Positions 43,913 to 53,750 are shown, counted from the stretch's first letter. The stretch: 64,000 nt of DNA from Gordonia hongkongensis (GCF_023078355.1 NZ_CP095552.1:5146001-5210000), one strand, 5' to 3'. Notes: generated by a model from the letters alone, not told the origin. Numbers and translations are program-made.

Positions 43913-44746
43913 ATGTCCGTCGACGATTCCGCCGTCAGCGGGCAGACTGGTCGGCATGGCCTCCCCATTCGCATCGGTGTCCAGATCCAGCCCCAGCACG
44001 CACCCGAGTACTCGCTGATCCGTGACGCGGTCCGCCGCGCCGAGGACACGGGCGTCGACATCGCGTTCAACTGGGATCACTTCTATCCGCTGTACGGCGC
44101 CCCCGAGGGCGAACACTTCGAATGCTGGACGATGCTCGGCGCCTGGGCCGAGCAGACCTCCCGGGTGGAGATCGGCGCGCTCGTGACCTGCAACTCTTAC
44201 CGGAATCCGGAGTTACTCGCCGACATGGCCCGCACCGTCGACCACATCAGCAACGGCCGTCTGATCCTGGGCGTCGGGGCCGGCTGGTTCCAGAAGGACT
44301 ACGACGAGTACGGGTACGACTTCGGCACCGTCGGTTCCCGGTTGAACGATTTCGGTGCCGCCCTCCCGCGGATCAAGTCGCGGCTGGCCAAGCTGAATCC
44401 GGCTCCCACCCGCGACATCCCGATCCTCATCGGCGGCAGCGGCGAGAAGAAGACGCTGCGCTACATCGCCGAGCACGGCGACGTCTGGCACGGCTTCAAC
44501 GACGTCGAGCAGTACCGGCACAAGTCCAAGGTGCTGGCCGAGCACTGCGCCGCCGTGGGTCGCGATCCCGAGACCATCGAGCGGTCGTCGGGCGTGCAGT
44601 TCGACGGGGACACCGACGCGCTGCTGCGCGATGCCGATGCGCTCGCCGACGAGGGCGTCACGCTGCTGACCGTCGGCGTCACCGGCCCCGACTACGACCT
44701 CACCGCACTCGAGGCGCTGTGTCGGTGGCGCGACTCGCGGAACTGA
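43913..44746 (+). CDS. LLM-class F420-dependent oxidoreductase
   Basis: A 277-residue TIM-barrel enzyme from ATG 43913. LPIRIGVQIQPQHAPEY and DIAFNWDHFYPLYG mark the N-terminal strands; VGAGWFQKDYDEYGYDFGTV and IPILIGGSGEKKTLRYIAEHGD are the cofactor-side motifs of F420 LLM oxidoreductases. The host type makes F420. Substrate is unknown. It is divergent from the aminotransferase with a 51-bp gap. Confidence 0.85.
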   Translation: MSVDDSAVSGQTGRHGLPIRIGVQIQPQHAPEYSLIRDAVRRAEDTGVDIAFNWDHFYPLYGAPEGEHFECWTMLGAWAEQTSRVEIGALVTCNSYRNPELLADMARTVDHISNGRLILGVGAGWFQKDYDEYGYDFGTVGSRLNDFGAALPRIKSRLAKLNPAPTRDIPILIGGSGEKKTLRYIAEHGDVWHGFNDVEQYRHKSKVLAEHCAAVGRDPETIERSSGVQFDGDTDALLRDADALADEGVTLLTVGVTGPDYDLTALEALCRWRDSRN

Positions 44747-44839
44747 CCGCGTAGCACCCGGGCGCACCCGCGCCCGGGTGCCGACACTCCCCCGAAGGCG
44801 TCGACGACACCGCACGCCCGCACGGCTAGGTTTGTGATC

Positions 44840-46867
44840 ATGCATCGAGTGCCGGCACTTCGGGAACTGCTGACACGCGCGGCTTCGGCGGTCGCGCTGA
44901 CGGGACTGCTGGGCGTCCTCATGGCCCTGGCGTCCCCCGGCGCGGCGTCGGCGGAGCCGCCCACCCGGCTGCCGAACTACGTCGTCGACTCCGCCGATGC
45001 GATCTCCCCGGCGCAGCGCGCCGAACTCGAGACGGCGATCGACTCGCTCTACAACGCCCACGCGGTCCAGATGTGGATCGTGTACGTCCGCGATTTCGAC
45101 GGTCTGACCAGCGAGGAATGGGCGGATCGGACCGCCGCCGCCAGCGAGCTGGGTGACCATGACGCCCTGCTCGCCGTCGCCACCGAGGACCGGGCGTATC
45201 GGTTGTTCGCACCCGACAGCGTGGGCGGCCTCGATCAATCGACACTCGAAGAAGTCGCGAACGACGACGTCGTCCCGCAATTGCGCGACGAGAACTGGGC
45301 AGGTGCGGGCCTGGCGGCGGTCAACGGACTGTCCGGCGCACTCGATCCGAACCACACCGGCCTGATCGCAGCCGGCGTCGTCGGCGGCGTGGCCATCCTC
45401 GGCGGCGGCGGCGCGTACCTCTACTCCCGACGCCGCAAGCAGCGTCGTATCGACGACAGCGTCGAGACCCTGCGAGAGCAGGAACTGACTGTCGACCAGT
45501 TGGCCGCGCAACCCGTCGAGGTGCTCGACCCGTGGTCGCGTGAGGTGCTCACGGACCTCGACAACGCCATCCGCACCAGCAAGGAAGAGCTGCAGCTGGC
45601 GGTCGGCGAGTTCGGTGAGGCCGAGACGGCTCCGTTCACCGACACCGTGCGGCACGCCGAACAGGCGCTCGGACGGGCGTTCGGGCTGCGCCAGCGTCTC
45701 GATGACAACGTTCCCGAGACCGACGACGAACGACGCTCGATGCTCGTCCAGATCATCACCACCTGCACCGAGATCGACAGCACGCTGGACGACCACGTCG
45801 AGAACTTCGACGCGATGCGCAACCTCCTCATCAATGCGGACTCGCGATTCGACGCCATCACCCAGCAACTCATCGGTCTACGCGCCCGTCTGGAGACGGC
45901 GACGCAGCAGCTGACCGACCTCATCGGCAAGCACGGCGAGGCCACGTTGACCTCCATCCTCGACAACGTCGATCTCGCCCGAGCCCAGATCGACTTCGCC
46001 GAGGCGACCGCGGATCAGGGGCGCGCCGCCATCGCCGCACCGGTGGGTCAGCAGGGACCGGCCGTCGCTGCGATCAGGTCGGCCGAGGGATCGATCGAGC
46101 AGGCGACCACGCTGCTCGACGCCATCGATCACGCAGATGCGAACATCGCCGTCGCCCGCTCGCGAATGCCGGCGCTCATCGCCGAGGTGGACGACGAACT
46201 GGCCGAGGCCAACGCCCTGGCACAGACCGGCGGGACCTCGCTGGTGACTGCGATCGAGGTCGCGAGCGCCGCGGTCGCCAATGCCCGCAGCAACTTCGAC
46301 GCCGATCCGCTGGGTACCTTCACGGCGCTCGTCGACGCGGATGCCGATCTCGACGACGCACTCGCCGCGGCCCGGGACGCCGCGGCCGAGCGCATCCGTC
46401 GTGCACAGGTCCTCACCGCGGCACTCGAATCGGCCGAGGCCAAGGTGACGGCGGCGGCCGACTTCATCGGCACCCGCCGCGGGGCCGTGCAGTCCACGGC
46501 ACGTACCCGACTGGCGGAGGCGCAGCGGCTTCTGCAGTCCGCGATGGACGCCGCTGCCACCGATGCACCGGTGGCGACCGCGACCGCACGTCGCGCCGGT
46601 TCCCTGGCCGACCAGGCGCTCATGGCCGCTCAGACCGACGTCGTCGACTGGCAGTCGCAGCAGCGACATCCGGGCGGCTCGTCCACCGCCGGTGCGGTCC
46701 TCGGCGGAATCCTCGTCGACAGCTTCCTACGCGGCACCGTCGCGGGACGCGGGGGCGGATTCGGCGGCGGTTTCGGCGGGGGCGGCTTCGGAAGCGGCGG
46801 ACGCAGCCCCGGTTCCTTCGGCGGCTCCGGGTCGTCGGGCCGGATCGGAACCGGCGGGCGGTTCTAG
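44840..46867 (+). CDS. TPM-domain (Rv2345-like) secreted/membrane protein with Gly-rich tail
   Basis: A 675-residue protein from ATG 44840. Signal peptide ALTGLLGVLMALASPGAASA is followed by a TPM domain (YVVDSADAISPAQRAELETA, then VGGLDQSTLEEVANDDVVPQ; about residues 35-160), a TM helix (LIAAGVVGGVAILGGGGAYLY, about 175-195), then a very long Ala/Asp/Glu-rich coiled-coil region to about 615. A Gly/Ser-rich tail (GRGGGFGGGFGGGGFGSGG) ends it. This layout matches the conserved mycobacterial protein Rv2345. Likely a cell-envelope structural protein. Confidence 0.82.
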   Translation: MHRVPALRELLTRAASAVALTGLLGVLMALASPGAASAEPPTRLPNYVVDSADAISPAQRAELETAIDSLYNAHAVQMWIVYVRDFDGLTSEEWADRTAAASELGDHDALLAVATEDRAYRLFAPDSVGGLDQSTLEEVANDDVVPQLRDENWAGAGLAAVNGLSGALDPNHTGLIAAGVVGGVAILGGGGAYLYSRRRKQRRIDDSVETLREQELTVDQLAAQPVEVLDPWSREVLTDLDNAIRTSKEELQLAVGEFGEAETAPFTDTVRHAEQALGRAFGLRQRLDDNVPETDDERRSMLVQIITTCTEIDSTLDDHVENFDAMRNLLINADSRFDAITQQLIGLRARLETATQQLTDLIGKHGEATLTSILDNVDLARAQIDFAEATADQGRAAIAAPVGQQGPAVAAIRSAEGSIEQATTLLDAIDHADANIAVARSRMPALIAEVDDELAEANALAQTGGTSLVTAIEVASAAVANARSNFDADPLGTFTALVDADADLDDALAAARDAAAERIRRAQVLTAALESAEAKVTAAADFIGTRRGAVQSTARTRLAEAQRLLQSAMDAAATDAPVATATARRAGSLADQALMAAQTDVVDWQSQQRHPGGSSTAGAVLGGILVDSFLRGTVAGRGGGFGGGFGGGGFGSGGRSPGSFGGSGSSGRIGTGGRF

Positions 46868-46871
46868 GCCC

Positions 46872-46943
46872 CGGCGCCGGGAGCGCAGCGAGCGGGCCGA
46901 ATCAGCACGGCGCCGGGAGCGCAGCGAGCGGGCCGGATCGACA
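46872..46943. repeat. Two tandem 36-bp repeats
   Basis: Units start at 46872 and 46908 with CGGCGCCGGGAGCGCAGCGA, then GCGGGCCG; the last eight bases differ slightly. CGCTCGCTGCGCTCC-type sequence is self-complementary and may fold. Located directly after the TPM-protein stop. Confidence 0.75.
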
Positions 46944-46955
46944 CGGCCGCGTGAT

Positions 46956-46969
46956 GTTCCACGTGGAAC
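46956..46969. promoter_or_regulatory. parS-like palindrome
   Basis: GTTCCACGTGGAAC is a perfect 14-bp palindrome with the CACGTG core. It differs from the general parS consensus (GTTTCACGTGAAAC) only by a symmetric T-to-C change. It lies between repeats and a PhoX-like gene. Whether ParB binds it is unknown. Confidence 0.45.
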
Positions 46970-47088
46970 CAACAGGGGTGTTGGGCTGCCGTTAACGCTC
47001 GGGTAGCCATCGGTTCGTTTCATCCTCCTAACGTGCTCCTCGTCGTGCGCCGGCCCCGTGGCGCGACCATGTTTTCAGAGGAGCCCGT

Positions 47089-49182
47089 GTGCGTATTCCG
47101 TTGCAGCTGTTCATGTCCACCGGCGAGGATGCCGGACGTTCGTCCCGCGCCTACGTGACATGCCGCTACAAGTGCGGCGACGCGTGCCGCCACGATCCCG
47201 GGAACACCAGCGACAACAACTACTTCCGGGACATCGTCCGCACCGCGGTCTCGCGTCGAAGCGTTCTCAAGACCTCGGCCGGTGCAGCGGTGGCCGTCGG
47301 TGCGACCTCGCTCCTCGCGGCGTGCGGTGACTCCGGGTCGTCGGAGTCGGCCTCGTCGTCGAGCGGTGCGACATCCGGAGATGCGATGCCGGGCATGAAC
47401 TTCGCCGCCGTCGCACCGAACACGGAGGACGCCGTGGTGATCCCGGACGGGTACCGCCAGGAGGTGGTGATCAGGTGGGGCGACCCGATCCTGCCCGGCG
47501 CTCCCGAGTTCGACTTCGCCAATCAGACACCCGAGGCGCAGGCCGGGCAGTTCGGCTTCAACAACGACTTCGCCGGCCTGATCCCGGTCGACGGCGTCGC
47601 CGATCACCACTACCTGGTCGCCAACCTGGAGTATCCGACCGAGCCCTTCATGTTCGCCGGCTACAAGGAAGGCGAACCCACCGAGCAGCAGGCCCGCATC
47701 GCCATGGCGTCGGTCGGCATCGCAGTCGTCGAGGTCACCGCGCAATCCGGCAGCGGCGCTCTCAAAACCGTTGTGGGCCCTCGCAACCGACGTCTGGCTG
47801 CCTCGAGTCCGTTCCGTCTCACCGGCCCGGCCGCGGGCAGCGAGTTCGTCAAGACGGCCGCAGACCCGGCGGGCACCACTGTCCTGGGCACCTTCGCCAA
47901 CTGTTCCGGAGGTCTCACCCCGTGGGGCACGATGCTCTCCGGGGAGGAGAACTTCAACAACTACTTCGCGAACCCGAGCACCGTCACCGACGCCAAGGCC
48001 AAGGAGCGGCTCGAGCGCTACTCCTTCGAGGACGACGGCGACGAGCATTACTGGGGACGGTTCGACAAGCGCTTCGACCTGGCCGTCGAGCCGAACGAGG
48101 GGAATCGCTTCGGTTACATCGTCGAGGTGGATCCGCACGACCCGAATTCCGTTCCGGTGAAGCACAGTTCGATGGGCCGGTTCAAGCACGAATCGGCGAA
48201 CATCTACGTGGTCGGGAGCGGGCCGGACAAGGACACCGTCGTCGCCTACAGCGGTGACGACGAAAGGTTCGAGTACATCTACAAGTTCGTCTCCAGCCGC
48301 AAGATGAAGTCCGGCCTGTCGAAGACGGCCCGCGACCACAACATGGGCATCCTCGACGAAGGCACGCTCTACGTCGCCACCTTCACCGGGGACTCCCCCG
48401 ACCCGGTGGACGGCACCGGAACCCCGCCCGCCTCAGAGAAATTCGCCGGGAAGGGGTCCTGGAAGCCGCTGCTGACGGTCAATGCCGACGGTTCGGCACG
48501 CTCGTACATCCGCGGCATGTCCCCCGCCGAGGTCGCGGTGTTCACCCGGCAGGCCGCCGACACCGTCGGCGCGACCAAGATGGACCGGCCCGAGGACATC
48601 GAACCGAATCCGAAGTCCGGCAAGGTCTACTGCGCGCTGACGAACAACGACGATCGCGGCACCGATGGAGAAGCGCCTGCCGATGCGGTGAACCCCCGCA
48701 ACGAGAACAAGAACGGTCAGGTCCTCGAGATGACCGACGACCACACCGGCACCGAGTTCACCTGGGAACTCCTGCTGGTGTGCGGCGACCCGGCTGCTGC
48801 CGACACCTACTACGGCGGGTTCGACAAGACCAAGGTCAGTCCGATCTCCTGCCCCGACAACGTCGCGTTCGATCCACATGGCAATCTGTGGATCTCCACG
48901 GACGGCAACGCACTCGACAGCAACGACGGGTTGTTCGCGGTCGCCCTGGACGGCGATCGACGCGGGGAGACCAAGCAGTTCCTGACCGTGCCCAAGGGTG
49001 GCGAGACCTGCGGCCCGATCATCGACACCAATCGTGTCCTGATCGCGGTTCAGCATCCCGGCGAACTCGACGACCACTCCGCGGACAACCCGGCGTCGCA
49101 CTGGCCCGACGGCGGACAATCGCAGCCCCGGCCCTCCGTCGTCGCCGTGTGGCGCGACAACGGAGGCGAGATCGGCGTCTGA
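47089..49182 (+). CDS. PhoX-like (DUF839) Tat-exported phosphatase
   Basis: A 697-residue protein from GTG 47089, preceded by GAGGAG. The start keeps the CRYKCGDACRHDPGNTSDN segment typical of PhoX-family proteins. The Tat motif SRRSVLKTSAG, hydrophobic stretch and LAACGDSG lipobox-like Cys follow at about residues 55-82. The body contains TMLSGEENFNNYF and RPEDIEPNPKSGKVY, and SCPDNVAFDPHGNLWISTDGN, which carry the Ca/Fe ligands of PhoX. Expected location is outside the membrane, hydrolysing phosphate esters. No pho box was identified upstream. Confidence 0.85.
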   Translation: MRIPLQLFMSTGEDAGRSSRAYVTCRYKCGDACRHDPGNTSDNNYFRDIVRTAVSRRSVLKTSAGAAVAVGATSLLAACGDSGSSESASSSSGATSGDAMPGMNFAAVAPNTEDAVVIPDGYRQEVVIRWGDPILPGAPEFDFANQTPEAQAGQFGFNNDFAGLIPVDGVADHHYLVANLEYPTEPFMFAGYKEGEPTEQQARIAMASVGIAVVEVTAQSGSGALKTVVGPRNRRLAASSPFRLTGPAAGSEFVKTAADPAGTTVLGTFANCSGGLTPWGTMLSGEENFNNYFANPSTVTDAKAKERLERYSFEDDGDEHYWGRFDKRFDLAVEPNEGNRFGYIVEVDPHDPNSVPVKHSSMGRFKHESANIYVVGSGPDKDTVVAYSGDDERFEYIYKFVSSRKMKSGLSKTARDHNMGILDEGTLYVATFTGDSPDPVDGTGTPPASEKFAGKGSWKPLLTVNADGSARSYIRGMSPAEVAVFTRQAADTVGATKMDRPEDIEPNPKSGKVYCALTNNDDRGTDGEAPADAVNPRNENKNGQVLEMTDDHTGTEFTWELLLVCGDPAAADTYYGGFDKTKVSPISCPDNVAFDPHGNLWISTDGNALDSNDGLFAVALDGDRRGETKQFLTVPKGGETCGPIIDTNRVLIAVQHPGELDDHSADNPASHWPDGGQSQPRPSVVAVWRDNGGEIGV

Positions 49183-49317
49183 CCACACCTCGTCATCCGA
49201 GCACCCTCGAGTCCCGGCCACTGCCGCCCGGCTCGGGGGTGTTCTGCATCTCCCACCAGGACTGTCCAGCGGCACCGAGCCGTTGACCTGGATCTTTCGT
49301 GGACCACACCCCGATCG

Positions 49318-49351
49318 TGACAGTCGTCAAGGTTTTTCTTGACGACTGTCA
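49318..49351. promoter_or_regulatory. Long palindrome and promoter candidate upstream of the SDR operon
   Basis: TGACAGTCGTCAAG (49318-49331) and CTTGACGACTGTCA (49338-49351) are perfect 14-bp arms with a 6-base loop. Each arm is itself a near palindrome of the type TTGAC-N4-GTCAA, so this may be two adjacent operators. TTGACG at 49339-49344 could serve as -35 with TAGTGT at 49363-49368 (18-bp spacing). Confidence 0.6.
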
Positions 49352-49443
49352 AGACCCAGGCCTAGTGTGGCGTGCAGCACATGTCGTCTCGACTGTGTCT
49401 TGCTTCTCCGCCTCGGTCGAGGCGGTCTCACGGAGGTGGAACG

Positions 49444-50247
49444 ATGACGAGTTATGACCTGACCGGGCGGACGGCACTGGTCACCGGTGGCGCACAGGGT
49501 CTCGGTGCCGGGATGGCCGAGGCGCTCGCCGCAGCGGGCGCGTCCGTCGCGATCGGCGACGTGAACTCCGACGGCGGTCGGCAGACGGTCGAAACGCTTC
49601 GGGCACAAGGCGCGAAGGCCGAGTTCGTCGCGCTCGACGTGACCGACGACGCAGCCTGGGAGTCGGCCGTGGCGTCGACCGTCGAGTCGCTGGGCGGGCT
49701 CGACATCGTCGTGAACAACGCCGGCATCGAGGTGACGAACCTCCTGGTCGATCTCGACGCCGGCGAGGCGTCGAAGATGCTGGACGTCAACGTGCTCGGT
49801 ACTGCCCTCGGCATCAAGCACGCGTTCCGCGCGATGCGTCCCGGCGGCATCGCAGGCAGGGGCGGAGCCGTCGTGAACATCGCATCCGTCGCTGCGACAA
49901 TCGCTTTCCCCGGCATCAGCGTCTACTCCGCGACGAAGTCGGGTATCGACCGCCTCACCCGGGTGGCGGCCGCCGAATCCGGCAAGCTCGGCTACGGAGT
50001 GCGCGTCAACTCGATCTATCCCGCACTCACCCCGACCGCGATGGGCAACAAGCTCGCCGTCGAGACCGCGGCCCTGGGGCTGTTCGAATCCCCGGAGGCG
50101 GCTGCCCAGGCGGTCGCCGAACTGACGCCGCTGGGCCGGCTCGGTCAGGTCGACGACATGGCCGACGCCGTGGTCTTCCTCGTCTCCGACGCCGCGAAGT
50201 TCATCACCGGCGCGGGCCTCCCGGTCGACGGCGGCATGGGGATGTGA
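49444..50247 (+). CDS. Short-chain dehydrogenase/reductase
   Basis: A 267-residue SDR from ATG 49444 with GGAGG 9 bases upstream. The NAD(P) motif is VTGGAQGLGAGMAEAL, the NNAG motif is VVNNAGIEVTNLL, and the catalytic Ser and Tyr-x-x-x-Lys are in NIASVAATIAFPGISVYSATKSG. A typical classical-SDR end, DAAKFITGAGLPVDGGMGM, is present. It is first in a three-gene set with a saccharopine-dehydrogenase-like protein and an acyl-CoA ligase, followed by TetR. Confidence 0.9.
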   Translation: MTSYDLTGRTALVTGGAQGLGAGMAEALAAAGASVAIGDVNSDGGRQTVETLRAQGAKAEFVALDVTDDAAWESAVASTVESLGGLDIVVNNAGIEVTNLLVDLDAGEASKMLDVNVLGTALGIKHAFRAMRPGGIAGRGGAVVNIASVAATIAFPGISVYSATKSGIDRLTRVAAAESGKLGYGVRVNSIYPALTPTAMGNKLAVETAALGLFESPEAAAQAVAELTPLGRLGQVDDMADAVVFLVSDAAKFITGAGLPVDGGMGM

Positions 50248-50326
50248 TCCCGCCGACGTCCACCGCCGCAACGCTTTTCCCGAACACCCGCATCGAACAC
50301 CCGAACCAGACACGAGGAGTCCCACC

Positions 50327-51454
50327 ATGCCCACCGACAAACGCGTCGTCGTCTACGGAGCGTCCGGATACACCGGCCGACTGATCTGTGAGTACCTGCG
50401 CGAGTACAACATTCCGTTCCTGGCCGCGGGCCGCGACCACGCCCGGCTGAAGAGCGCCGTCGAGGCGGTGCCGGGCATCGACACGGTCGCGTACGACATC
50501 GTCGAGGTCGAGCACACGGTCGAGGCGCTGACCGAGGCCTTCCGCGGCGCCGACGTCGTACTGAACACGGTCGGGCCGTTCGCCCGCTACGGTCACGAGG
50601 TCGTCCAGGCGTGCCTGGAGATCGGGGCCCACTACACCGACACCAACGGTGAACAGAACTGGATGATCGATGCCGAGGCGCAGTACGGAGCCGAATTCGC
50701 TTCTCGCGAACTGGTCTTGACGCCGGGCCTGGCGCAGATGTACTCGATCGGCGAGATCGCCGCGAACATCTGCCTGGAGAACCCCGGACTGGACACCCTC
50801 GACATCCAGGTGTTCTGGAAGGGCCACCCGACCGTCGCGTCGACCAACACGATCCTCACCAATGCGGCATTCGCGAAGGCGTACTACCTCGAGGAGAACG
50901 AGTACGTCGAATGGCCGGCGGACGCGGGTCTGTACACGGTCAGCGTGCCCGGCCAGCACGACCTCGGTCTCGCTCTGCCCTGGGGCGGTACATCACACCC
51001 GGTGTGGTTCAAGAACGACCCGCGCGTGGCCACCGCAAAGGCACTCGGCGGCGTCTTCAACCGGCCACTGATGCAGGGCGTTCCGGTTCTGGTGGCCGCC
51101 GCGCTCGAACAGATGGAGGGCAAGTCCGAGGAGGAGAAGTACCGGATCATCGACGAGCAGTCGGCCGCCATCCGCAGCGAGATGCCCCCGCGTGAGAACC
51201 CGCGCCTGAACACCTCGCTGGACTCGGTGTACGCCTCCGGTCCGCTCGGCCGCGCGCACTGCGTGATCCACGGCAACTCCAACTACAAGCAGACCGCCCT
51301 GCTCAACGCGCACGCCGCGAACGAACTCCTCCAGGCCCGCCCCCGCCGTGTCGGCTTCGTCTCGAGCTGCCAGGCGTTCGGCCATCGCGAATTGCTCGGC
51401 ACCCTACGCGCTTTCGGTCTGGTCCTGGACCCGATCGTCACCGTGCACCGCTGA
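50327..51454 (+). CDS. Saccharopine-dehydrogenase-like oxidoreductase
   Basis: A 375-residue protein from ATG 50327 (GAGGAG upstream). The N-terminal Rossmann motif is VVVYGASGYTGRLICEYL, followed by VAYDIVEVEHTVEALTEAF and VLNTVGPFARYGHEVVQA, the catalytic-domain pattern of the saccharopine dehydrogenase NADP-binding family. Homologues here act on varied substrates, including trans-enoyl lipids, not lysine. Between the SDR and FadD genes it probably reduces or oxidises an acyl or terpenoid intermediate; substrate unknown. Confidence 0.8.
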   Translation: MPTDKRVVVYGASGYTGRLICEYLREYNIPFLAAGRDHARLKSAVEAVPGIDTVAYDIVEVEHTVEALTEAFRGADVVLNTVGPFARYGHEVVQACLEIGAHYTDTNGEQNWMIDAEAQYGAEFASRELVLTPGLAQMYSIGEIAANICLENPGLDTLDIQVFWKGHPTVASTNTILTNAAFAKAYYLEENEYVEWPADAGLYTVSVPGQHDLGLALPWGGTSHPVWFKNDPRVATAKALGGVFNRPLMQGVPVLVAAALEQMEGKSEEEKYRIIDEQSAAIRSEMPPRENPRLNTSLDSVYASGPLGRAHCVIHGNSNYKQTALLNAHAANELLQARPRRVGFVSSCQAFGHRELLGTLRAFGLVLDPIVTVHR

Positions 51455-51461
51455 GGACGAC

Positions 51462-52991
51462 ATGCGACTCTCGGAGTACCTCGACAAGGGCGCCTCGCTG
51501 GGGCGCGACGCGCCGTGCCTCACCGCCGGCGGGGTCACCTCGACCTACGGCGAGGTCCAGGATCGGTCCACCGCCATCGCGGGTGCATTGCAGCACAACG
51601 GGATCGAGGCCGGTGACCGGGTCGCCGTCCTCTCGGCCAACGATCCGCTGGCCCTGACATGCGTCTTCGGCATCTCGCGTGCGGGTGCTGTGTGGTGCCC
51701 GGTCAATCCGCGCAACGAGGCCGAGGAGAACCGACAGCTGTTCGATCTCTTCGGGTGTCGGCTGCTGTTCTTCCAGGCGAAGTTCACCGGCCTGATCGAG
51801 AAGATCAAAGATCAGCTCCCGCAATTGGACCGGATGATCTGTCTGGACGGCGACGTCGACTGGGCGAGGCCGTTCGACGGCTGGCTCGACGAACATCGGG
51901 CCGAGCCGGACGAACGCCGACGACCAGATGGCGGTCTGTGCATGCTCGCCGGTACCGGCGGGACGACCGGCCGACCGAAGGGGGTGCGACTCACCGAGGA
52001 CAACATGATGACCTCGACGGCACTGGCGTTGATGAGCTACCCGTTCGGTGAGCGCCCCCGGTACCTGGCGCTCGCCCCGCTGACCCACTCGGCGGGGGTG
52101 CTGACGTTCCCCATCCTCAGCCTCGGCGGGGAGGTCGTGATCATGCCGGCACCTGACATCGGGGACTTCCTGGCGCTGATCGAGCGGCATCGAATCACCC
52201 ACGCCTTCCTCCCGCCGACGGTGATCTACGGGGTGCTCGACCATCCCGACCTCGACAGTCGGGATGTGAGCTCGCTGCGATGTCTGTGGTACGGCGCGGC
52301 GCCGATGTCGCCCACGCGGCTGGAAGAAGCACTGACGCGTATCGGACCGGTGCTCGGCCAGTTGTTCGGGCAGACGGAGGCGCCGAACATGATCGCCACC
52401 CTCGCGCCCGCCGAGCACTTCCATGACGACGGGTCGATGGCCACCGAGCGGTTCGGATCGGCCGGGCGGCCGACACCGCTGACCACGGTCGCGATCATGG
52501 CCGAGGACGGGTCGCTGCTGGGTCGCGGCGAGCGCGGGGAGATCGTCGTCCGGGGACCGCTCGTGATGGACGGGTATCACGAGAACCCCACGGCCACCGC
52601 CGAAGTGAGCGCGCACGGCTGGCATCACACCGGCGACATCGGCTACCTCGACGACGACGGCTACCTCTTCGTCGTCGACCGCGCCAAGGACATGATCATC
52701 ACCGGCGGGTTCAACGTGTACTCGGCCGAGGTGGAACAGGCGTTGCTGGCCCATCCGGCGGTGAAGGACTCGGCCGTCATCGGGCTGCCTGATCCCAAAT
52801 GGGGCGAACGCGTGACGGCCGCCGTCGAACTGCGTGCGGGGCACGACGCCGACACCGAGGAGCTCATCGCCTTCGTCAAGGAACGGATCGGCAGCGTCAA
52901 GGCGCCGAAGGAGATCGAGATCTGGACCGAGCTGCCGCGGTCCAAGATCGGCAAGATCCTGAAGACCGAGGTCCGGGGCGCATTCAGCTGA
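51462..52991 (+). CDS. FadD-type acyl-CoA synthetase
   Basis: A 509-residue adenylate-forming enzyme from ATG 51462, 7 bp after the preceding stop. The AMP/ATP loop is MLAGTGGTTGRPKGV, the second motif LFGQTEAPNMIATL, then WHHTGDIGYLDDDGYLF (adenylate Asp) and the catalytic Lys in RSKIGKILKTEVRG. It activates a carboxylic acid as CoA thioester, perhaps the product of the SDR and saccharopine-DH-like enzymes. Chain length or ring preference cannot be read from sequence. Confidence 0.9.
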   Translation: MRLSEYLDKGASLGRDAPCLTAGGVTSTYGEVQDRSTAIAGALQHNGIEAGDRVAVLSANDPLALTCVFGISRAGAVWCPVNPRNEAEENRQLFDLFGCRLLFFQAKFTGLIEKIKDQLPQLDRMICLDGDVDWARPFDGWLDEHRAEPDERRRPDGGLCMLAGTGGTTGRPKGVRLTEDNMMTSTALALMSYPFGERPRYLALAPLTHSAGVLTFPILSLGGEVVIMPAPDIGDFLALIERHRITHAFLPPTVIYGVLDHPDLDSRDVSSLRCLWYGAAPMSPTRLEEALTRIGPVLGQLFGQTEAPNMIATLAPAEHFHDDGSMATERFGSAGRPTPLTTVAIMAEDGSLLGRGERGEIVVRGPLVMDGYHENPTATAEVSAHGWHHTGDIGYLDDDGYLFVVDRAKDMIITGGFNVYSAEVEQALLAHPAVKDSAVIGLPDPKWGERVTAAVELRAGHDADTEELIAFVKERIGSVKAPKEIEIWTELPRSKIGKILKTEVRGAFS

Positions 52992-53120
52992 CCGGATCGA
53001 GGCCTCACCCGGTGCCCGCCCGGCTGGCGCCGACAAGCGTCGAACTCGGCCGGGTGGGTACACTCGGGTCTCGAACTCCATCACTTCCCGAGCAAGGGAA
53101 TCCCCGGCAAGGACCGCGAG

Positions 53121-53750
53121 ATGACACAGGTCGTCGACCGACAGGCCCGCATCGAGGCCCGCGCACGAGACAAGTTCCAGGCCAAGCGCGACGAGCTGGC
53201 CATGGCGACTCTGACGACGCTGGCCGAACTCGGGTACGCGCGGACGAGCCTGCGCGAGATCGCGCAGAACTCCGAGTACTCGCACGGCGTGTTGCACTAC
53301 TACTTCACCGACAAGCTCGACCTCATCGCCCACGCGGTCCGGCAGTACGAGGCCGTCTGCGTCACCCGCTATGACGAGGTCGTGGCCCAGGCGGTGACCG
53401 CGGACCAGTTGCGCGACGAGTTCGCCGACACCTTCTTCGCAGGCATGCACTCCGAGGCAGCCATTCATCGGCTCTGGTACGACCTGCGCAACCAGAGCAT
53501 GTTCGACGACTCCTTCCGCGCGGACGTGATCGAGATCGAGCGCCGGCGCGAAGAGATGATCTGGCGTGTGGTGGAGAGATTCTGCGAGTTGTCGGGGACG
53601 CAGCCCGCGGTGACACCGGCGGTCGCCTACATCGCGCTCGACGGCATCTTCCAGCGCGGACTGCTCAGCGAGATCGACGGCCGGCCCGACGGCGTCGCGA
53701 CCGCCCGCGAGGACCTGATCGCCTTCTTCGGAGTCGTGGGGCACCACTGA
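53121..53750 (+). CDS. TetR-family regulator of the SDR/FadD operon
   Basis: A 209-residue regulator from ATG 53121 with AAGGA upstream. The HTH is ELAMATLTTLAELGYARTSLREIAQNSEYSHGVLHYYF, a KstR2/BetI-like variant with H-Y-Y-F-T-D-K-L-D-L. The C-terminal domain likely binds a CoA ester, as in similar actinobacterial operons. It is a candidate to bind the palindrome at 49318-49351. Confidence 0.82.
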   Translation: MTQVVDRQARIEARARDKFQAKRDELAMATLTTLAELGYARTSLREIAQNSEYSHGVLHYYFTDKLDLIAHAVRQYEAVCVTRYDEVVAQAVTADQLRDEFADTFFAGMHSEAAIHRLWYDLRNQSMFDDSFRADVIEIERRREEMIWRVVERFCELSGTQPAVTPAVAYIALDGIFQRGLLSEIDGRPDGVATAREDLIAFFGVVGHH

